This document shows, one piece after another, positions 30,703 to 40,818 of a DNA stretch of 64,000 nucleotides. A program made the translations under genes and the position numbers. The notes under the pieces are model-generated. The model searched no databases. It saw nothing but the letters and a program-made list of their open reading frames with translations, and was not told the origin of the DNA. The stretch is from Histomonas meleagridis. Lineage: Eukaryota; Parabasalia; Tritrichomonadida; Dientamoebidae. Position 1 is the stretch's first letter. Each line of letters starts with the position of its first letter. The stretch spans positions 124,001-188,000 of the forward strand of contig WSYJ01000176.1 of the NCBI GenBank assembly GCA_020186115.1, in the 5' to 3' direction.

Positions 30703-31339
30703 TTAATTGCGTTCTCCACGAATTCGTTGTGCAAGTTGAACATCACGTTCCATAATAGTAACACGGTTAGCATGAATAGCACAAAGATTCGTATCTTCAA
30801 AAAGTCCTACAAGATATGCTTCTGATGCTTCTTGAAGTGCTGCAATAGCTGATGATTGAAAACGAAGATCTCCTCTAAAACCGGACGCAATTTCTCGAAC
30901 AAGACGTTGGAATGGAAGCTTACGAATTAATAGATCTGTGCTCTTTTGATATTTACGAATTTCTCGAAGTGCAACTGTACCTGGTCTAAAACGATGTTGT
31001 TTCTTTGCTCCTTGTGAATCAACAACTGGTGTTGACTTACGTGCTGCCTTAGCACCAAGTGATTTACGTGGTGTCTTACCACCTGTAGATTTACGAGCTG
31101 TTTGTTTAGTACGAGCCATTCAATAAAATGAAATTCATTTAATGGAGGGAAAACTTCTTTATACTAAATTGCCATTTTACTCCCATTTATTTTGAAATAT
31201 ATTCTAAACTTTTTCATAATTCAAAAACATAGATATAAAACGACATCAAATTACTTTTTTGTTTTGCCGCCATTTTTTGAATGAAATTTGAGGCGCCCCC
31301 ATTAACCGTTAATAACATTAATTTCAACTCATATTAATA
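30681..31339. repeat. H3 duplication block, copy B
   Basis: Matches 22883-23541 in direct orientation. The upstream end retains a scrap of the BEACH gene 3' end, so the original duplicated tract was longer and about 190 bp were lost between scrap and H3. This polarises the event: copy A is the source or the less-altered locus. Confidence 0.8.
30703..31119 (-). CDS. Histone H3, copy 2
   Basis: Protein identical to the H3 at 22905-23321, with the same K4, K9, K14, K27 and K36 positions. One synonymous codon difference was seen (Arg in HRFRPG: AGA here, CGA in copy 1). The upstream 200 bp are also conserved, so it is likely expressed. ACCGTTA lies at 31305-31311, about 185 bp upstream. No H4 gene is adjacent to either copy. 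Confidence 0.97.
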   Translation of the reverse strand: MARTKQTARKSTGGKTPRKSLGAKAARKSTPVVDSQGAKKQHRFRPGTVALREIRKYQKSTDLLIRKLPFQRLVREIASGFRGDLRFQSSAIAALQEASEAYLVGLFEDTNLCAIHANRVTIMERDVQLAQRIRGERN

Positions 31340-31840
31340 ACAAGTTTAATGAAGAAGGAATTTTAGATAAAACAAATTTTAAGTTTTTGGAATTTTTATC
31401 ATATTTTTTACCTTATTTTGCTAATATTGAAGAATATCGGAAAATATTTTTTTTATTGGATTAAATCAAACAAGAAAAATTAATGAAACTTATCCAAGCG
31501 AACAAATAATTAAAGAATTCCTATTAATATTGTGGATATATATATTAATAAGAACACGTCACTAAAAATTAATTAGAATTTTTTAATATTTAAAGCTGAA
31601 TATAATAATATATCATTGATATATTGATCCCATTTAACTTAAAAAAATGACCATCCGATTTGGTATTTTACCTGTTTTATCATTCTTTGATATTTGATTC
31701 ATTAGTTCGTTGTATGATATTAATTGATTTTTGGTCATACATTTATCGATTATTCGAATTAATTACATTTTCTATCAATCGCCGAACACATTAATACATT
31801 TAACTTAAAAAATCATTTACTTAATTCACTTCTATCATAT
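31340..31840. other. Intergenic, possible family remnant
   Basis: The stretch at about 31345-31465 reads EEGILDKTNFKFLEFLSYFL and further helical residues before a stop, in the style of the DUF3447-type N-terminal region, but the match is too weak to call. Otherwise AT-rich with no gene. Confidence 0.35.
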
Positions 31841-33493
31841 TCAATCAGCAATATTTGGAATAAATCCATGCGATGCGCAGAACTCATCCACCTGTCTTGG
31901 CACCTCAGCCAGCACCTCCGCCGCCAGTCCGACGTTACCATTGTTCATGAACTTAACGAACGGCACAAACTGCACAATGTCTCTTTTCATTCTGATTCCG
32001 CCTGAAGAGACCAATGGCACCTCGTCAGCGTCCAATTGGTCCATAGCGCTAAAGTCAGCGTTACCGACTCCGACGATGATTATACTCAAAGGCGCGTCTG
32101 TCGCTTGTACAATTGCGTCGATTGTCTCTTGCATGTCGTTAATTATTCCGTCTGTAATTATCATCAAAATTGTGTACGTTTTGCTCTCGTTCCATGACTG
32201 TATCGAAACAGCTGTCGCAGCTCTGATCACCGGAGAAAACAATGTAGGACCTGACAATTGCACGCATGTTAATGACTGTCGATACGCAGCAAGAATGCCA
32301 TTTAACCCATTGACGTTCGGATTGTTCGGGTCAAATGTTAACGGGAAACAATGGTTGATGACGCCATTGATCTTTCCACCAAATCCATAGACAGGAAATT
32401 GTTGGTCACTATCATACGGACATAAGACACTGCCGACGTTGTAGATGCAGGTCTCGTATTGGTTCATCATGCCATCGTTATGAAGGAAATGTAATGATCG
32501 TGGATCACGCGGATCGCGATTGGACGCGGTGTAATCAATGGCCGTGATCATGTTCAGCTGGAGGCCGCTGCGCATGTAGTCCCAGAACGTAGGCTTGTGA
32601 ATTAATTGCAAATTGTTGAATCTGATGTAGCCGGCTTTGGTCTTCTTCTTCTTCTTGTCAACGTAGGAGATCTCAATTGGCGTGTTTTGGGTTTCCATTA
32701 ACTGTGAGATGGAGCGTTCGACTGAACCGATTAATACATCTGGCCGATTCTTGACAAAGTCCATAATGGAGATAGTAATGGGCATCTCAATGTCTCCATT
32801 ACATAGGGTTTGGATTGGGACTTGGAAACTCTTGAATGTGCATCTGTACTTTTTAGGAATAACTTCTGATCTGAAGATTGGTAACTTTTTGCCACTTTCG
32901 CTGGGCTTGGATAATATGAAATAGGGCCAGTTGCGTGAAAATGTGCGCATTTTGCGGAGATCACTGACTGATAACATACCTGAAACTATTGATCCGCATT
33001 GAGCTGCTTGTTCAGTTGTAATTACTAAGGTACCACGCTTGTTAGTGGCATGTGGATGCTTTAATTCAATGCGTAATTGGGTTGGACCATTAGAAACTAA
33101 TGTTTGAATATCTGTATCAGCATAGCCAACTAAGTCATGTTTGGATAAATCTGGATTTTCTGAGTCACAATCATAGACAGTAAAACGAAGAGGTTGGTGA
33201 GTCTCGAAAATATACATGGCTTGGAAAAATTTGACCCAGTTTGGATTTGGATCATCCCAAATGACTTCTGTCCGTGATACTTCGCAATATTTTCCATTCA
33301 CTGGAATGGAAAGTACACACATGGGGTCACTTGGTGAACCAATATCTAACTTAATGACATTTTCGCAAGAAACATGAATATTTAAAATTGGATCTTTGGA
33401 AGCGTTGTCAATCATAGTTTGATTTCCAACGTTTGCTTGCGCTGAATTGATGATATTTTGATTATGTGATATTGTTCCATATGCAATGCTCAT
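31841..33493 (-). CDS. Copine (two C2 domains plus von Willebrand A-like domain)
   Basis: 550 residues from the chosen ATG. C2A spans about 30-165 (DPNPNWVKFF, VYDCDSENPDLSKHDLVGYA), C2B about 180-305 (FRSEVIPKKYRCTFKSFQ, ISIMDFVKNRPDVLIG). The copine vWA domain runs about 325-545, with the MIDAS-type sequence AIDYTASN (usually DFTASN) and the copine signature YGFGGKI. Copines bind phospholipid membranes in a calcium-dependent way and recruit partners through the A domain. The C2A loops keep Asp residues in DCDSENPD, consistent with calcium binding. The open frame extends nine codons upstream to 33520; MSIAYG is preferred but not proved. Base composition is visibly richer in G+C than that of neighbours, especially 31,850-32,960. 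Confidence 0.93.
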   Translation of the reverse strand: MSIAYGTISHNQNIINSAQANVGNQTMIDNASKDPILNIHVSCENVIKLDIGSPSDPMCVLSIPVNGKYCEVSRTEVIWDDPNPNWVKFFQAMYIFETHQPLRFTVYDCDSENPDLSKHDLVGYADTDIQTLVSNGPTQLRIELKHPHATNKRGTLVITTEQAAQCGSIVSGMLSVSDLRKMRTFSRNWPYFILSKPSESGKKLPIFRSEVIPKKYRCTFKSFQVPIQTLCNGDIEMPITISIMDFVKNRPDVLIGSVERSISQLMETQNTPIEISYVDKKKKKTKAGYIRFNNLQLIHKPTFWDYMRSGLQLNMITAIDYTASNRDPRDPRSLHFLHNDGMMNQYETCIYNVGSVLCPYDSDQQFPVYGFGGKINGVINHCFPLTFDPNNPNVNGLNGILAAYRQSLTCVQLSGPTLFSPVIRAATAVSIQSWNESKTYTILMIITDGIINDMQETIDAIVQATDAPLSIIIVGVGNADFSAMDQLDADEVPLVSSGGIRMKRDIVQFVPFVKFMNNGNVGLAAEVLAEVPRQVDEFCASHGFIPNIAD

Positions 33494-33879
33494 TATAAAA
33501 ATATGGATAAAAGTGCACATTCAAATTCATCATTCAAAAAGTTGCAAACAACTTTCTGAATTATCTGTTCGTCCAGTTAATTGAATGTCAAACCGGCCGG
33601 TTAAATCTAACGGTGTCCCGAGATAATTGTGAGAAAGGTGATTAGTTTTGAATGAAAGACCGTTTATTATTGAGCGGAAAACGAATGACTTTAGTCATTG
33701 TGTAGAATTTTGTTTTTTTCATGAAAATTATCGAATTTATGTTATCAACTATAATATATTTTTGAATAAAAAAATGATTTCTAAAAATATCTTATATATA
33801 TGTATACTAGCAAATTAATAAGCATAAAAAATCCTGAAGTTTCAAAAAGTAATTTCTCCTTAAATTATTTTAATATACC

Positions 33880-34130
33880 AAAATAATAATAAAAAATTAA
33901 TACAGCACTTATTTTAACAGCTAAAAATGGTTATGGAGAAGTATTTAAATTACTTTTTGAAAAAAAGGAATTGATATTAATACTAAAAATATTTTTATTT
34001 GTTTTATTTAATATTCATTTTAATAATTTTTATATTTTAAAATAATATTTGGAAATTATTAAATTAATTGAAACAGCACTTATGATTGCATCTGATAATG
34101 GTGTATCTTCATCACGTTACTTTTAACTCT
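33880..34130 (+). pseudogene. Ankyrin-family remnant with two repeats and the 74-nt insert
   Basis: GCACTTATTTTAACAGC (33905 on) reads ALILTAKNGYGEVFKLLFEK, an ankyrin repeat. A 74-nt insert (33999-34072) and a second repeat start (TALMIASDNG) follow. The distance between the two ACAGCACTT sites is 171 bp, as in the gene at 8670 (170 bp). The end of another insert seems to precede the first repeat. Frameshifted and isolated, so not functional. Confidence 0.65.
33999..34072 (+). repeat. 74-nt ankyrin insert, copy 3
   Basis: Starts TTGTTTTATTTAATATTCAT and ends directly before ACAGCACTT, with the same length and position within the ankyrin repeat as the copies at 9831-9904 and 10001-10074. Confidence 0.7.
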
Positions 34131-34258
34131 ATGAAGGAAATCCTTCAGAAATTCCATATACTTCTGAATTGCAGTAATGTTATCTCAGCCTTTTTGTTTT
34201 GTTCTTTTTCTGAAGCTGTTACATTTTCAGGTTTTGCTTTATTTTTTTATTCGATATT

Positions 34259-35425
34259 TTAACCATTTCCAACATCTGATGAAGATGCGAAGTTATCTGT
34301 TGATTGTTCACTTAGTGAACTTTTTGAAATTGAAAAAGAAATTGAATCTGATGTAGAACTGGATTCCAAATCTATTAAATCTATTTGATCGCTTTGTGTT
34401 TTCATTTCTTTACTTTGTTCATCTTTATTTTCATGTGAAGTTTCAATTATTGATTCTTCTTTTAGATCATCTTCTTCCTCTATCACATGATCCGATATTT
34501 CACTTGTTCCATATGTTTCTTGCATGTTTTCATCACTTGTTTCAGTTGAACTTGGAAATTTTTCAAGATTAGTTCTGGCGATACTTGCAGATTCAACCAT
34601 TTTAAGCCTTATAAATGATTGATATGCTCGTTCATACATTTCTTTAGCTAATTGATTTCCGCCATTACTCTCACTAAACTTTGCAATTTCAAAGTAAAGT
34701 TTGGCACATTCTGATGTTTCTTTTCCATTATGTGAATTTATTAAATGATCAATCGCTTTATTAAATAATGTGGACGCTGAATCATGATCTTTGTAATACG
34801 ATTTTATTTTGGCAAGAATTAGATTAAGTCTGTAATTAAGAGTTTCATTACTAGTGTTGGCTTTAGAATACGGAGAAATTGTATTTTTGGCAATACGAAT
34901 TTGATTGGAACGATCTTTTTTGTTACTTGAGTTGAGTTTGATATGAGCATCTGCAATTTCTATGGCTAAGGAAATGTTGTCTTCTTCTGTTAGATCAAGA
35001 CGAGATGCTAGTGAACTTGCTCTGGAAAGATGACGAATTGCACTTTCTGGACGATTTTGTAAATTATAAAAAACACCAAGATCTTTGATTGAATTAAAAA
35101 ATTCGTATGATCCTTCCCCATAAAATAAAAAACAAAGAGATTTTTTTTGTGCCAATAGATTTAAACGATCATTATAATCCAAATTATCATCCATTAGCTT
35201 TTCATGTATTTCTTCAAGCTTTTCGTTGGGTGGTCTTTTATCAATAGGATTATTTTGAAAAAAAAAATCGGAATAATTTTCTGTTTGAAATGTTGAAAGA
35301 TTTTGCTTATTTCTTTGAGACAGCGTAAAGCCACCACTCGTACTCTTCAAACGTGGACTTATTGGCTTTTTTCGAGTGGTTTTTCCTTTGTCCATCCAAA
35401 ATCCTATGTACGTTAATTGTATCAT
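34259..35425 (-). CDS. TPR-like repeat protein with acidic Ser-rich tail
   Basis: 388 residues. The central part (about 85-290) is helical with TPR-like spacing: YEFFNSIKDLGVFYNLQNRP, SAIRHLSRASSLASRL, DSASTLFNKAIDHLI, CAKLYFEIAKFSESNGGNQL. This resembles TTC23-type proteins but I cannot assign an orthologue. The N-terminus is basic (DKGKTTRKKPISPRLK); the last 100 residues are acidic and Ser-rich (EEEDDLKEESIIE, SSSTSDSISFSIS), likely disordered and phosphorylatable. A second ATG at codon 12 (35390-35392) is an equally plausible start. Head-to-head with the helicase gene; starts are about 60 bp apart, so a shared promoter is likely. Confidence 0.6.
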   Translation of the reverse strand: MIQLTYIGFWMDKGKTTRKKPISPRLKSTSGGFTLSQRNKQNLSTFQTENYSDFFFQNNPIDKRPPNEKLEEIHEKLMDDNLDYNDRLNLLAQKKSLCFLFYGEGSYEFFNSIKDLGVFYNLQNRPESAIRHLSRASSLASRLDLTEEDNISLAIEIADAHIKLNSSNKKDRSNQIRIAKNTISPYSKANTSNETLNYRLNLILAKIKSYYKDHDSASTLFNKAIDHLINSHNGKETSECAKLYFEIAKFSESNGGNQLAKEMYERAYQSFIRLKMVESASIARTNLEKFPSSTETSDENMQETYGTSEISDHVIEEEDDLKEESIIETSHENKDEQSKEMKTQSDQIDLIDLESSSTSDSISFSISKSSLSEQSTDNFASSSDVGNG

Positions 35426-35487
35426 TTCACATCACATATCTGAATTTTTTCTACTTTTTCAAATGACTCTGCTTGACCACAATCCAA

Positions 35488-37062
35488 ATGACCAATGCAG
35501 GCCCATGGGAAGATCTCAATAGCATTGTACCAAACTCAATATCACCAGAAACAATAGAATCACTTCAAAAACTTGGTTTTCCTACGATGACTCCTGTTCA
35601 AAGGAATGTTATTCCTCATCTTATGAATCATAAAGATGTAGCTGCAGAAGCAACTACAGGATCAGGAAAAACGCTTGCATTCCTAGTTCCTGCTATTGAA
35701 TATTTAAAGAAAAAATCAGAAACATCACCAAAGGATTTATCAGTTTTAATCCTTTTACCTACACGCGAATTAGCCCAACAAGTATTTAGTGTTTGTCAAT
35801 CATTTATACAATATCATCCATATCTCAATCCTCAACTCTTTATTGGAGGATGCCCCTTATCAGAAGATCTTGAACATTACAATGCAAATCAACCAAATGT
35901 AATTGTTGCTACGCCCGGCAAACTTCATGAATTTATTACTGAAGTTCCACCTAAAACGTTTAAAGGACTTGAATTATTTATTATTGATGAAGCCGATCAA
36001 ATTCTCAAAATGGGAATGGAAGTTCATCTCACCGCTATTTTCCAAGCCCTTCCTAAGCAACGTCGTACTGGATTATTTTCTGCCACATTAACAGATTCCC
36101 TTAAAAGCATCTGTTACACCGGCATGCGTAATCCCATTTTCCTTGTCATCAAAAGCGAAGGTGCCACTCCCAGTGAACTTGTCAACTATTATGCCATTGT
36201 TGATGATAATTATAAGCTCACACAACTTGTTTTATTCCTTAACACTACAGCCCTAGGAAAGAAATGTATCATTTTCTTGCTAACAGGTGCCATTGTTGAA
36301 TATTTTCATGAAGTTCTTCAACTTCTTTTTGGTACTGAGCGTAATGTTATTTCGCTCTATGGCCAAATGAAGCAAAGTGATCGCGAAAAATCACTTTCTG
36401 ATTTTCGTGAAAATGAAGGCTCATTATTACTTGCCACTGATATTGCAGCACGTGGCATTGATATTCCAGACATTGATTGGATTATTCAGTTTGATGCGCC
36501 ACAAGATCCGAATATGTTTATACATAGAGTTGGACGTACTGCACGTATAGGTAACAAAGGTAATGCGATTTTGTTTCTTCGAGATCATGAGGAACGCAAA
36601 GGTTATGTCGATTATATGATTGCAGAAAAGGTACCAATGGAAGAAGAGAATATTCCAATTCCAGAAAATGCAGAAGAAATTCTAAATAAGATAAGAGAAC
36701 ATGCCAAAGAAAACAAAGACTTTTATCAAAAATCAATTAGGGCTATGGTATCATACGCAAGAGCTTATGGCGAACATAGGTTGAAACTAATATTAATGAA
36801 AAAAGATGTCGATTTCATAGCACTCGGTAATTCATTTGGGCTCGTGAGATTGCCAGTGATGCCCGAGCTAAAGAACTTGAGGAAGAAACAAGAAGAATAC
36901 AATAATAAGTACGCGGATTTGGTGCCTGAGGAATGCAGAAGCAAACCGGATATGATAAAGCCAGTGGAGAAAAAGAAGAAGAAACAAAGAACTGCAGAAG
37001 AAGAAATCATAATGTATCAACAACTGCATAGAAAGGGCGGATTTAGACCAAGAAGGAAATGA
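35488..37062 (+). CDS. SPB4: DEAD-box RNA helicase, SPB4/DDX55 type
   Basis: 524 residues from the first ATG (35488); the open frame begins a few codons earlier without ATG. Q motif GFPTMTPVQ; motif I AEATTGSGKT; Ia PTRELAQQ; Ib TPGKL; II DEAD as IDEADQIL; III FSAT in LFSATLTD; V ARGIDIPDIDWIIQFD; VI HRVGRTARIG. The opening PWEDLN, the block MNHKDVAAEATTGSGKTLAF and the C-terminal part (FYQKSIRAMVSYARAYGEH, LPVMPELK, then a Lys-rich tail) follow Spb4/DDX55, a nucleolar helicase of 60S ribosomal-subunit assembly. The C-terminal extension corresponds to DUF4217. All catalytic motifs appear intact. RNA-dependent ATPase and unwinding are inferred from the family. Confidence 0.9.
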   Translation: MTNAGPWEDLNSIVPNSISPETIESLQKLGFPTMTPVQRNVIPHLMNHKDVAAEATTGSGKTLAFLVPAIEYLKKKSETSPKDLSVLILLPTRELAQQVFSVCQSFIQYHPYLNPQLFIGGCPLSEDLEHYNANQPNVIVATPGKLHEFITEVPPKTFKGLELFIIDEADQILKMGMEVHLTAIFQALPKQRRTGLFSATLTDSLKSICYTGMRNPIFLVIKSEGATPSELVNYYAIVDDNYKLTQLVLFLNTTALGKKCIIFLLTGAIVEYFHEVLQLLFGTERNVISLYGQMKQSDREKSLSDFRENEGSLLLATDIAARGIDIPDIDWIIQFDAPQDPNMFIHRVGRTARIGNKGNAILFLRDHEERKGYVDYMIAEKVPMEEENIPIPENAEEILNKIREHAKENKDFYQKSIRAMVSYARAYGEHRLKLILMKKDVDFIALGNSFGLVRLPVMPELKNLRKKQEEYNNKYADLVPEECRSKPDMIKPVEKKKKKQRTAEEEIIMYQQLHRKGGFRPRRK

Positions 37063-37246
37063 GTAATATTATTGTTGTGAAAAATAAAAAATATTTTTAT
37101 TTATTAACAATTCATTTTTCAGTGAAATATCATTGCAATAGCCGCAATTCATTAGAAGTTTAACAAACTTATTAAATTTTGGTATTAAAACCTCAGAAAC
37201 GTTTTTGGACAGCACTTTTCGTATAAGAACACAAATTTCGTATTAA

Positions 37247-37873
37247 ATGGTTTACATTAACACAGGCGTCTGCAGACCAATGTCACAGGACGGTTCTGAA
37301 CTTTTTCCCCAATCAAATGTATCTCGTGCTGATTTGAAGCTCGTACTTCTTGGTGATAGTGCAGTAGGTAAAACTAAACTTGTTGAAAGATTTTTATTAA
37401 AAGAATATAATCCGGTTAATAATTCAACATATGCTTTAACATTATATGAGCATCATGAGAACATTGGAGGTAAAGATATATTGGTAAGCATTTGGGATAC
37501 TGCTGGTCAGGAAAGATTTGAGAGTATTCATCCTGCATTTTTCTATGGTGCTCATGCAGCTATTCTTGTTTTTGATGCAACACGAAAAGAAACATATCAA
37601 CATCTCGAAGAATGGAACCAACAATTAGTTTCACAAAGAAATCAAATTCCAGTTATTGTACTTGCCAACAAAATGGATTTAAACCCATCAGTTACAAAAA
37701 AACACTTTAAGTGGCCGGCTTCACATAATTACCCACTTTATTACACATCTGCTGCAAAAGGTGCAAATGTTGTTCCTGCATTTCAAGAAGCAATTCATCT
37801 TGGGTGGACACACAAGAACAACCCAGATGATGTGATGGGCGTTATTTGTGAGTTGCTTGCTAAGGAAAAGTAA
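37247..37873 (+). CDS. RABL2: RABL2-type small GTPase
   Basis: 208 residues. G1 GDSAVGKT (36-43), switch region with STYALTLYEHH, G3 WDTAGQERFESIH, G4 NKMD (LANKMDL), G5 SAAKG. The pairing of STYALTLY and WDTAGQERFxSxH, and the absence of a C-terminal Cys prenylation motif, match RABL2 rather than a membrane Rab. RABL2 binds the intraflagellar-transport B complex at the ciliary or flagellar base and helps start IFT. Trichomonads are flagellate, so this fits. ATG codon 12 (MSQDG) is an alternative start; the first ATG is listed. The nearest upstream gene (helicase) ends about 185 bp away on the same strand. Confidence 0.82.
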   Translation: MVYINTGVCRPMSQDGSELFPQSNVSRADLKLVLLGDSAVGKTKLVERFLLKEYNPVNNSTYALTLYEHHENIGGKDILVSIWDTAGQERFESIHPAFFYGAHAAILVFDATRKETYQHLEEWNQQLVSQRNQIPVIVLANKMDLNPSVTKKHFKWPASHNYPLYYTSAAKGANVVPAFQEAIHLGWTHKNNPDDVMGVICELLAKEK

Positions 37874-38282
37874 TAAAAAAATGTATCGAATTTTTTTATT
37901 CAAAAATGTTATTATCTTTGTATAAGTTTTTTGGCTTTTAACTTGGTGAAATATTGTGTTTTGTCTTTGAATAGAAATCTAACTTAAAACATTGCAAAAT
38001 TTTAATGAATAGGAGTCAATCAACGATCCTCTTTACAGAATTAATTTTTAATATAAAATTATATGCACAACAAGTAATACTGATCAGACTACATTAAAAA
38101 ACCTTCTAACACAATTATAGAGCTAAATATTTATATTTTTAATTTTTAGAATTTAATTGAAAAAGTTATCCTTGTAAAAAAAATGAATACTCAGGTTATT
38201 GAAAAAGTGGATGAAATTATGAGTTACATCCCTTACAGCAAAAAATGTCCACATAAAAAACCGCCATAATAAGTAAACTGGT
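37874..38282. other. Intergenic up to the Maverick left end
   Basis: AT-rich. A 28-codon frame at 38184-38270 (MNTQVIEKVDEIMSYIPYSK ...) ends just before the GC-rich edge; it could be a gene start cut by the Maverick insertion but has no recognised homologue. Confidence 0.35.
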
Positions 38283-38430
38283 AGGTATACCTGGCCGGGG
38301 GCGGGGCCCCTAGGGTCCCTGGGATTCGTTCCGACCTAAAATTTTCATTGGGGGGACCCCAGGTCTGACACCTCCGGAGGCCTCAGATCCCCCGAGTGTG
38401 CTCGCTCCGCTCGCTACAAAAATCAAAATA
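38283..38430. repeat. GC-rich left terminal segment of the Maverick
   Basis: Begins with the palindrome AGGTATACCT (38283-38292) and contains runs such as GGGGGCGGGGCCCC, then GCTCGCTCCGCTCGCT near 38400. This is by far the most GC-rich stretch of the window and lies at the outer edge of the element, as expected for a terminal inverted repeat. The frame at 38310-38546 through it is judged non-coding. Confidence 0.55.
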
Positions 38431-38720
38431 TCAAAATGATTTTTGTGAGCCATACAATTTGTCTGAAAATTTGAATGCACATTCAATTTTGAGAGAACGC
38501 GAAACTTTTTGATAGGTACGATAGCACTTTTAGCGCCACTTTTCACGTAAACCTATCAAAAAACTCGCATAACCAACACGAATTGTGTTCGGTTATGTTT
38601 GGTCGGTCATTTATTTTATTCAATTCATCTTTGGCCGGACAAATATCTTGTTTGGTAGGAGGTTAGTAGTCAAAAAGCGACGGTTATTGTTTGATCTTTT
38701 GGCAAACTTTATTTTTATAA

Positions 38721-39062
38721 ATGCTTAAACCTGCGACTAAAACATATTTTTGTACTTCACAAAAAGAAAACCGTTTTCCTCTCGAATTTGTGGATTCTCA
38801 AAATTCTAGATATATAGTAGTACAACAATGCAAGTGTAAATTTAAGGAATATTTAGTTTCTGATGTTTCAATGCATGCTGATTTTATTGAACGTGACCAT
38901 TATGATAATTATTTTTGTATTTATACGAATGAAAACAGGACTAAATATAAGAAATATGAATATAAAAGTAGAAAACCAAATTTTAAAATATGGTTTAAAG
39001 AAATGAATGGTAAAGAAATTGAACCAGAATATTTTATGTTAGAATTATTATTAATTTATTAA
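38721..39062 (+). CDS. Small Maverick protein, unknown function
   Basis: 113 residues starting MLKPATKTYFCTSQKE. Charged, with mixed alpha/beta character (FPLEFVDSQNSRYIVVQQ), and intact. It precedes the fibre gene by 20 bp on the same strand. No domain recognised; assigned to the element from its position. Confidence 0.6.
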   Translation: MLKPATKTYFCTSQKENRFPLEFVDSQNSRYIVVQQCKCKFKEYLVSDVSMHADFIERDHYDNYFCIYTNENRTKYKKYEYKSRKPNFKIWFKEMNGKEIEPEYFMLELLLIY

Positions 39063-39082
39063 ATAAAAATCATTTTTTATCA

Positions 39083-40796
39083 ATGTTTAGTATTGAGAAT
39101 GTTGTGAAAGGTATAAAAACTAATGTTGTTGCTGCTCCTGAAATTATTGACCAAGATGACTTACAAAAAGTTTTAGAAAATTATTCTACAAATGATCAAA
39201 TAACAGAAAAACTTAATACTATAACTTCGATTACATTACCTCAATTATATTATAATAAATCACAATCAGATGAAAAATATTCTACAAAAAGTCATACACA
39301 TAGTACAATAAATAATGATTTAACAGTAAATGGAAATGTACAAGTTACTTCATTAAATGGTTTTCAATTATCAACTGCAGAAGGTGGTAAATGGGATACA
39401 AAATTATATGTACCATCTATTATTACATTAAAAGATGATGGTGTTGTAGAAGTTGGTCAATATATTGATATGCATAATAATGCAGATTATGATAAACCTG
39501 AAACATTTCCGCCATCAGAGCATATACATACTTTTGATTATGTTAATTTTAAAAAGATTACTATATCTAATGATAAATGGCAACTAGCAGCTATTTCACA
39601 AGAAGAAAATAAAATAATATTTAGTATTCCTCAAGGAGAAGATGATACTCATCCTCCTGAAATAAAAGTTTTTTTCATAGAGACCTGTAGAAAATTTATG
39701 TATTAACAAACCAAATTATAGTGATATCCAGAATAAACCAACATCATTCCCACCTGAAATTCATACACATGCAGAATATGCACTACTAAATCATACACAT
39801 AATTTTAGTGATTTAACATGTACTTCAATTAATGGTTTTGCTTTAAATTCATCTCCTTCATATTCAAATTTAGATATTAGTGTACCCTCAATTGTAGTTA
39901 TTAAAAATGATGGTGTTTTAGAAACAGGTCCTTATATAGATATGCATGATAAAAATGGGTATGATGCTGATTATAATTGGAGAATACAAGCTTCTGATGA
40001 TAATTTAGTGATAAAACCAAATCAAGGAGTATATGGTTTCAGTTTTATTCAAAAAAAAGGTGTATTCGATTGTAATAGTTTAAATGTCACAGAGATAACT
40101 TGTTACAACACTTTTCAAAGTATAATAGAAGAATCAGGAAATACGTATAATTTATTATGAAGAATTTATCCAAATTTTCCTTCTAGTGATCCAAAATATG
40201 GAAGATTATGTTTTGAGGCAATAACACAGAAAAAACTAAGTGATAATACTTTTGATGATATAAGTGGTTCAACATATTTCATTCAAACTACATTTAGTAC
40301 AATCGAAGGTGATGGATATATTGAACAATTAAATACGACTATTATCCATAATGCTCCTGTTTCAGAAGATTTAACACAATTTCAAATTGGTTCACCAGTA
40401 TTTTTAACAGGTAATGTTTATGCTTTAACCAATGAAGGTAAATATGACACAAATACTTCATCAACTGATTGTATACCATCAGTTAAAACTACAGGTACTT
40501 ATAAAGAATATATAGGTATTTGTGTAGCTAAACATGAAACTGGATATAAAGCTTCAATAGGTAATGTTATTAAAAGAGAAGTAGAAATTTTACAGAATAC
40601 TATTGATTTCGCTTCACATTGAGATTTTTATTTTAGAGTAAATAATACTACAGATTATGAAATTGGTGATGTAGTATTATTTGATGGTAATAAATTATCA
40701 GATGATTTAGTAATATCTACTAAAATATTCAATTCAATAGTTGGTAAAGTAACAGGTATAATAGATGAACATTTATTAAGTGTATTTAAAGAATAA
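39083..40796 (+). pseudogene. Maverick fibre-like protein, broken
   Basis: The intact first part (39083-39706) has a helical N-terminus, a linker with KSHTHSTINNDLTVNGNVQV and a repeated element (VPSIITLKDDGVVEVGQYID; later VPSIVVIKNDGVLETGPYID), typical of phage and Maverick fibre-like proteins with DLTVNG motifs. It is broken by a frameshift at about 39,690-39,715 and in-frame TGA codons at 40158-40160 and 40619-40621. The last frame ends at TAA 40794-40796. A partial second copy lies at 57772-58160 on the minus strand. Probably a virion attachment or surface fibre in intact elements (inference). Confidence 0.7.
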
Positions 40797-40818
40797 AAAA
40801 AATATATTTATTTTATAT

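Larger units (their letters stand above)
33494..34258. other. Copine promoter region and ankyrin-family remnant
   Basis: TAACGGT (33608-33614) and the palindrome-like AACCGGCCGGTT (33591-33602) lie about 100-120 bp upstream of the copine start. 33880-34130 is an ankyrin-family remnant described separately. Confidence 0.45.

Noticed and set aside
31941-32390. 149-codon plus-strand frame
   Set aside because: Entirely antisense to the copine vWA domain, which has clear homology; a shadow of its GC-richer codons.
38310-38546. 78-codon minus-strand frame through the GC-rich Maverick edge
   Set aside because: It crosses a palindromic, compositionally unusual terminus, has no domain and ends at the element edge. 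Better explained as chance openness of a terminal repeat.
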